A program made the position numbers and the translations under genes. A stretch of 64,000 bases of DNA from NCBI GenBank assembly GCA_963989385.1, contig OZ022499.1:54549757-54613756 (forward strand), read 5' to 3'. The notes beneath the pieces were generated by a model. That model was not told the DNA's origin. It ran no database searches and saw only the letters and a program-made list of their open reading frames with translations. Shown here piece by piece: positions 57,921-64,000 of the stretch. This stretch comes from Ctena decussata. Taxonomy: Eukaryota; Mollusca; Bivalvia; Lucinida; Lucinidae. The stretch's first letter is position 1. Each line of letters starts with the position of its first letter.

Positions 57921-59040
57921 ATATGCTGTGCTCCCACATTAGAACCATCTAAGTGGGACAGTTCTAATGGGGTCACAGCCTAAGTTTTCATGGCAAAATT
58001 AACTTATACCTAAATTATTCCTGTTATCCTTTCTTATCCGGAACACTGATAATGTAGCCACTTTAATTTCAGCTTTTACCTGACAAGCAAAGGACCATAA
58101 ATCTCTCGAAAAATGTTTGGTAGCTCTAAAAATAATTAACGTCTTAGGTGCCATCAATATCTTTATATAAAATTTCAGCAAGAAGCCCTTAAAAGTGTAA
58201 CTTCTAGCATGCAAAAGTGGTTTATCCCACTACAAGTCAATTGAAATTTCAAGTGGCCATTACCCTGTAGTGATGTCTGAGCCTGATAAAATTCTAACTT
58301 GTGCAATGGCTAATGCCTATTCATATTGGTTTATGTCAAGAAACTATCGTTTCCCTTTTGTCTGAAGAATCAGCATGAAATCTGGTTCTTATGGGCTCAG
58401 CTGTTGCAGAGAAGCAACATTTAAAGCTGCAAACAACAAACAGATGGCGATAGACAATATGAAGCCTTCCCAGCCTCTGAAGCTCCTATTAGAGTCCTTA
58501 GCTCAGGATAGCTAACAACTATCAAAATGTACCAATACTTGTACTGATGTCAAAATAGCCCCAGATCCAGGGGGTGATCTTTGGAGCTTCGGCTCCGCCA
58601 TCTAAGCCTCTGTGTTATGAACAATATGTAGGCCTCCAAATAATAAGGAGTATCTGATGACAGTTTGAAATAATTTTTCCATGTGGTTTGATTAAAATAT
58701 ATGTTGCGACATCTCATTAGAATTGCTTCAGTGAGGCTATTGCCAAGGCAATTCTAATGAGATATCACAACATATATTTCAAGGCAAATAAGACATCATC
58801 AAAAATTCTCAACAAATTGATCCCTAGTTATGTCAAGTCGCGCTTCCTCTCTCAGCCCCATCCTCCCCCTCCCCACTCCCCCACCACATATACACATACT
58901 TCTCGGCACCTCCAGGCCCCACCAGTTATCCAGAGCCCCACCAGTGCGAGGTGGTCTGGATCCGGGCCAGATAAATACATGTCAGACAGACGATTCAGTC
59001 TTATGACTGCTTCTTGGTCTCCCTGTCTTTCAAACCCAAT
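57921..59040. other. Unassigned, with one hairpin
   Basis: No gene. Hairpin at 58696-58779. C-rich imperfect repeats near 58855-58930 (CCTCCCCCTCCCC). Confidence 0.3.
58696..58779. repeat. ~84-bp hairpin
   Basis: AAATATATGTTGCGACATCT plus CATTAGAATTGC pairs with GCAATTCTAATGAGATATCA plus CAACATATATTT. Confidence 0.8.
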
Positions 59041-60491
59041 AACAAGAGGCCCACGGGCCACAAAGCTCACCAGATCTCTAGCACAAATTGCAATCAGATT
59101 TGTATAGGCTTAAAATTGCTGTCACATTTGTGCAGGCTAATACAAAATATACAACTACAAAGTCTCAGTCTGACAGTCTGCTGAGTTGATAACAAAATAT
59201 AACTATTTCCCACATTATGATTGCAGTAAATGCCATTTTAATTTTCTACATCATTAGTCAACGTAAGTCTTATTGCCATAGCAACCAAATGAAAGAGCCG
59301 ATTTTCATGAAAAAAAAAAAAAAATCAATTCCCAGCCCAAGGATACTAAAGATAAAATCTGAGCCCAATTGGCTAGTGGCTTCAGAAGAGATATTTTTTT
59401 AAGCATTTTCCCCCCGTTTTTTGGCATTTTGGTTTCCATGGCAACCAATAAAAGGAGCAGTGGGCCAGAAAACATATTGCTGATAGAACACTTCTCAAGC
59501 AACATTTCTATAAAAGTTCTGTCAACATATCTGCCATGGCTTGGCAATATGTGCCATTTTTCAATTTTCCCCATTATGAGTCAATGCTACTCTAATTTAC
59601 CATAGCAACCAAACTAAAAAGCTGATTTTCATATAGAACACAAACTTTCAATCCCCCAGCCCAAAGATACTACAGATGAAATCTGGGCTTCATCAGCCAA
59701 GCGGCTTCAGAGGAGATAATATTTAAAGTACTTCTTTTTCATTTTTTGCATTTTGGTTTCCATGGCAACCAATAAAAGGAGCAGTGGGCCAAAAAAGCAT
59801 ATAGCTGATAGAACACTTCTCAAGGAACATTTCTATAAAAGTTTTGTCAACATATCTGCTTGGCAGTAAATGCCATTTTTCAATTTCCCCTATTATGAGT
59901 CAATGCAACTCTAAGTTACCATAGCAACCAAACTAAAGAGCCGATTTTCATAAAAAACATAAACTTTCAATCCCCCAACCTAAGGATACTACAGGTGAAA
60001 TATGGGCCTAATTGGCCAAGTGGCTTCAGAGCAGATAATTTTTTAAGTATTTTTTTCCTTTTTTTTTGCCTTTTGGTTTCCATGGCAACCAATAAAAGGA
60101 GCAGTGGGCAAAAAAATATATAGCTGATAGAAGACTTCTCACAAAACATTTCTATAAAAATTTTGTCAACATATCTGCAATGGCTTGGCAGTTAATGCCA
60201 TTTCTCAATTTTCCCCATTATAAGTCTATGGGAACTCTAAGTTGCCATAGCAACCAAACTAAGGGGCCGATTTTCATTAAAAACACAAACTTTCGATCCC
60301 CCAGACAAAGAATGCTACAGATGAAATTTGGGCCCAATTGGCCCAGTAGCTTTAGAGGAGATGTTGTTTACAAGTGTTGACGGACGACAGACGACGACAT
60401 ACGACGACATACGACAGACGACGACGACGACGACGGACAACTGCCTATACTATAAGCTCCCCCGGAGCCTTCGGCTCTGGTGAGCTAAAAA
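59041..60491. mobile_element. GCTCACC-type element with ~320-bp tandem core
   Basis: It starts AACAAGAGGCCCACGGGCCA with CAAAGCTCACC, and ends TAAGCTCCCCCGGAGCC...CTCTGGTGAGCTAAAA. In the core, TGGTTTCCATGGCAACCAAT with AAAAGGAGCAGTGGGC recurs near 59430, 59755 and 60077, and CCATAGCAACCAAA near 59275, 59599, 59920 and 60244, so the unit is ~322 bp. A (GACGAC)n tract lies at 60380-60435. Its ends resemble those of 27726-30285 but the core is different. Non-coding. Confidence 0.85.
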
Positions 60492-60544
60492 TACATGGTA
60501 TGGGGGAAGCATGTTAAATTTCTCATTTTTCTCTCCATCTCATA

Positions 60545-60773
60545 TTTACCCATTTATGATGAATGGATTCTTCTACCCTTATGAAATGGATGAGTCCATT
60601 CATTATTTTAGGGATGTCTGGTTAATTTTCAATTTTGATCCTTTTATAGAAATGCTTGAATTTTAAGCAAACAGTGGAGACCCTGATCAGAAGCCGCATT
60701 ATGCGGCATCTGATCTGGATCTGCACTGTTTGCCTGTGTCCCATTTATGGGATGTTAAACATGAATGGGTTAA
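60545..60773. mobile_element. MITE, TTAACCCATT-type ends, with 67-bp cassette
   Basis: TTTACCCATTTATGATGAAT on the left, ATGAATGGGTTAA on the right. The central palindrome 60667-60733 (GCAAACAGTGGAGACC...GGATCTGCACTGTTTGC) includes AAGCCGCATTATGCGGCATC. TTAA plus CCC resembles piggyBac-type termini, though the left TTAA is mutated to TTTA. Confidence 0.8.
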
Positions 60774-61212
60774 CTGGTATGCGAAAATCAGACAAGACAA
60801 AATTACATTCTAATTTTATTGTGCAAAATGAAAATTATATAGCAAGAATTTCTTTCCTTGCACATTGGCATTACAAATGCTGATCAACAATAATATGTAC
60901 AAGTTTATAATCAAGCAAATATGCTAATACAGTTAAAAATTACCTTGTATACCCAGTTATTCAACATTTGAAAAATACAAGTACCAAAACTGGTAATAAC
61001 AAGCAGTGCCCCTGGCAGAATGAGTATTTAATGATAATTTGAAGCAAGTAATTTGTTAATTGTCGATATAAGCCAATGTTGTGACCACACAATATCATCA
61101 AATACTCCACTTTCCTGGAGCTCCCAATTATAGCAAAAAATTAGTGCATACCAGATGCACTTTTGTATAGTCTAAAACAAGGCATGACACACAGAAGGTC
61201 CTCTGAACATAT
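60774..61212. other. Unassigned sequence
   Basis: AT-rich, no gene or repeat recognised. Confidence 0.3.
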
Positions 61213-61443
61213 GAGCCACAACACAACAAAACCAACAAAGTGACGTGCGCCACACGAAGCCTCAGATCAGCCTGGGCATCCGCCCAGTCTAATCAGTCTT
61301 TGCTGTTGGCATGGAGGTAGTTTGGACCCATAGCTACCCTTTTAGTGCAAGCAAAGACTGATCAGCCTGGGTGGATGCCCAAGCTGATCTGAGTCTTTGC
61401 TGGGTGTACATGCCACTTTGTTAGTTTTGTCGTGTCATGGTTG
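61213..61443. mobile_element. GAGCC-MITE copy
   Basis: Left GAGCCACAACACAACAAAAC; right AGTTTTGTCGTGTCATGG. Inner arms CAGATCAGCCTGGGCATCCG / GGGTGGATGCCCAAGCTGAT. Confidence 0.88.
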
Positions 61444-62384
61444 ATACGGAAACAGCAAGTACTCAGATGAGGCAGTACATCTATCTAACAGACCCTTCTC
61501 TATCTGAATGAATGCATGTGTGGTCTGATCTGCCTGTCTTGGATTGCTACAAATGTCCCAAAGTCTTCCATGTTCAACAGACTAAAATTTCATCAATCAC
61601 AGCAGTTCAGAGATTCAAGTATAAAATTTTGAACAGCAAATGTATGTCAGTTATACCAATGGCACAGAAATGTGACTACAATAGAACTGCAATGGCTCGA
61701 ACCCTGATGGCTCGTTAACCCTGTCTGACTAGAACTCTTTCTTTGGCCCCAAGAAGTCACTTTATACAGAAACTAACCCTAGACGGCTAAACTACCCTTG
61801 GCTGGAACAAATTTTCATGGTCCCGAGCCTGTTTGAGCCAACCAAGTTCTACTGTATCTTTTCTTCATACAATGTAACACTGGTACTGATGGGCAGTGAA
61901 ATAACATTTCCAAACTGATGGAATTTTGCTTTCAGCTACAAAATGCAGAGGTACACAAAATTTTCTGAGCTCATTTGAAATAAAGGATAAAGGTTTCCCA
62001 TAGCCTATCAGCCATAGAGGCAGTGGGGCCTTGAGGCCCACCATGTCTTGGGCAGAGCATATGTAAAGCACAGCCCATTCCTTTTTTATAGCTGCCTCAT
62101 CCTTCCCTCCAGCACGCATACAGCATTTGACCACATTCTATCACCATTGATGAGCTGTCATAATGTTGCACTCAAATAGGTAAAACTTAACTTCAACTTT
62201 GTGAACTAAGGTGAAAGGGCATGCCTTCTTGTTTTTTCCACCATGTTTACAGAGAAAAACAACTTTTGTGACTTCCTGTTTGTTTCTTTGGGCAAGAAAA
62301 CTTTTCATAGAAAAGATTTACTCTAAGAGAAGCAAATTCTTTTAAGAACTGATACCCCCACCACAAACCTCACTCATCTACCAT
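61444..62384. other. Unassigned sequence
   Basis: No gene recognised; several short open frames on both strands lack any domain signature. Confidence 0.3.
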
Positions 62385-63520
62385 CTAACCTGTACTTACT
62401 TATCAAGCGTGCACCTGCCGTAAACGGCCAGTTGGCATTCACCCCCTCCCCCCCCCCCCCCCCAAATGTATGTAAATGAACCTGTAATCAGCAAGCACCT
62501 GTTTAAGGCGGCCACCGGCCACAAAATTTTATCGGGAATTGCTCGAAAACCTGCCTTAGCGGCCATGTCTTTTTGGCCGTATTGATTCTTCCGACTACTT
62601 TACGCTGGTATACTGATTCAGAGCGCCGGACATGTATTTCCACCAATTTCTGTGTTTAGTGCAACCTATATCGCTTTTTACAGCAAATCGAACGCGCTTT
62701 AACTGGTTCCCGATATTTTGATACTGTAGCAAAAAGAACTATTCAATTACACCTGTAAGCAGTAGAATCTTGGAAAACCCATTGAATTCGGTCAGATCAA
62801 AGATCAAAGGTGAATTAACTATCGGCGGCATTTGTTTGAACTGTACACGTGAGTTCGCACCTCACTAAATAGATAATTAATGATGTTTACCGACTAGTAC
62901 AGGTGAGAAAAACCTGTTTTCGAAAATATTTGGAACAACGCAATCACACAATCACTTTGGCCATCGAAGCTGATTGTAGCTGGTGAGGTGAGAAAACTCA
63001 TTAATTCAGCGCTGTGATCAAAGGCAGTTTGTTTGTTTAACGGTCCTATTCATAAGAGTCATTAACAGATTTAATTTACAATGTACATATACAGAACTCC
63101 TGAACCAAACCAATGAAAATGTTTTTCTTTTTAGTGGGTGAGGGAGGTGGAGGCTGGATCTAAACTTAGATTCTGTTGGCAGTTTAAACAAGTGGAAGCT
63201 TTTCAAAAGCTTTCGAAGACACTGATCAGCCTTCATTTTGTATTAACAATCAATCAGTGTCCATTTCATTAGTGTCTTAAATACCATAAGTTTCTGATTT
63301 TCAGTTTCTCATCATGGCCAGTACCAGTAAAAAAAGGAAAAGTTTTGACTTTAGAAGAGAGAGTTCAGGTCATAAAACTGTTGAGTACCTGATAAGTACC
63401 CTTGGTCAGGACGAAACAGTTTTTTTCGGAGTAAATTGAACCTGTATTAAACAAGAACCTGTCTAAAGCAAGCGATTTTGCCTTATCCCTTGGCTGCTTG
63501 CTTAGGACAGGTTTAGACTG
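62385..63520 (+). mobile_element. Internally deleted pogo/Tigger-like element
   Basis: The left side has two copies of a CCTGTA...CAAGC...CACCTG...TAA..GGCCA block (62388-62430 and 62483-62516) separated by a C run. The right side has AACCTGTCTAAAGCAAGCG and GCTTGCTTAGGACAGGTTTA followed by GACTGTAA, i.e. inverted related words, ending CAGT/TA-like on the other strand. Just inside lies the start of a transposase gene (63314). Everything between its first ~28 codons and the 3' end is missing. Confidence 0.5.
63314..63390 (+). pseudogene. pogo/Tigger-type transposase N-terminus, frameshifted
   Basis: ATG at 63314 opens MASTSKKRKS; after the A-rich run at 63328-63341 the +1 frame reads VLTLEERVQVIKLLS. 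Lys/Arg-rich start plus LTLEE+..VIKLL is the beginning of the CENP-B-type helix-turn-helix found in pogo/Tigger transposases and derived proteins. A one-base slip in the A/G run explains the frame change. A TGA TAA follows after LLST, and the catalytic domain is absent. Identification rests on ~20 residues, so it is probable, not certain. Confidence 0.55.
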
Positions 63521-64000
63521 TAACTCCTTTCAAAGTGAATGTATTTTAACAGTAAATTAAGAGACAGAATATAATGTAAGACAAGCATATTAATCCTAAT
63601 AAATCCCCCAACTCTAATAAACTTAGTTACTCTCCTTCTTTGCTCAGAAATAAAATTTTACTAATTTGTCAAAACTGCAAAATTCCAAGCATAAAATCTT
63701 CAGACACTGTTGTTAATATATGAACATACATTCACCTCATCATGGGCCATGAAACAAATCAATGCAATCTCCAGCTAAGCTAGTTCAGTGAAGACAAGAT
63801 GCAGCTATTATTCTAACGTTTCAAAATCACAATACTATTTATTATAAGCATTTTGCCAGGTGGTTGTGTTGTTTCTATCTGACTTTCATAAAATGCAACA
63901 CCCCTGGGTCATTTTATAGGATTTAATATGGTATTTCTGTCAGTGGGAAATAATATTCCATCAACAGGAAATAATAACCACAGTATTAATTTGTAATACT
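63521..64000. other. Unassigned sequence to window end
   Basis: AT-rich; no gene or repeat recognised. GGAAATAATATTCCATCAAC followed by AGGAAATAATAA near 63946 is a short imperfect repeat. Confidence 0.3.

Overview
This 64-kb window is AT-rich, gene-poor animal DNA made almost entirely of repeats and transposon remnants. I found no intact cellular gene. The repeat types point to a bivalve mollusc: tRNA-derived SINEs, foldback elements with hundreds of bases of inverted repeat, small palindromic elements ending GAGCCGCGACACGAC, and repeats ending in GCTCACCTGAG or TATACCCCCGG with (ACGG)n/(CGTC)n tracts. A venerid-like heterodont clam is a guess from remembered repeat types, not a database result.

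Layout. 0-2 kb: degenerate short-motif repeats, then a CAACGTTGA minisatellite. 2-4 kb: a foldback element with ~400-bp inverted arms around a TA-flanked mini-element. 4-7 kb: CGAA/TTCG-rich DNA with a nested inverted-repeat element. 8-9.3 kb: an ~88-bp tandem array split by a retro-insertion. 10-18 kb: a region bounded by a 19-bp inverted repeat and TTAA on both sides. It holds two full and one partial copy of a ~1.4-kb repeat, a 538-bp TTAA element whose empty site is visible in the sister copy, and a gag-only BEL/Pao-type LTR retroelement. 18-27 kb: MITEs, SINE fragments, a small tandem duplication and one weak candidate terminal exon. 27.3-32.4 kb: a nested composite whose core has eight units at 145-146 bp. 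32.6-37.2 kb: SINEs and a 3.25-kb TTAA-flanked foldback element. 37-47 kb: MITEs, a TTCGTA-rich element inserted into an older repeat, and a SINE with a perfect 14-bp target duplication. 47-58 kb: MITEs, two more SINEs with target duplications, and a broken Tc1/mariner transposase. 58-64 kb: a ~320-bp tandem-repeat element, more MITEs and a pogo/Tigger-like remnant.

The only recognisable protein-coding traces are three parasitic ones: the gag (15.0-16.7 kb, minus, one in-frame stop), the Tc1/mariner transposase C-terminus (53.6-53.95 kb, minus, frameshifted) and a pogo/Tigger-like transposase N-terminus (63.3 kb, plus, frameshifted). None is intact, so all movement here would need enzymes supplied in trans.

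The observation I consider least expected is a near-palindromic cassette of exactly 67 bp (GCAAACAGTG...CACTGTTTGC). It sits inside small elements of three families with different ends: four full-length copies at 26.3, 47.7, 51.4 and 60.7 kb, and one shortened copy at 20.3 kb.
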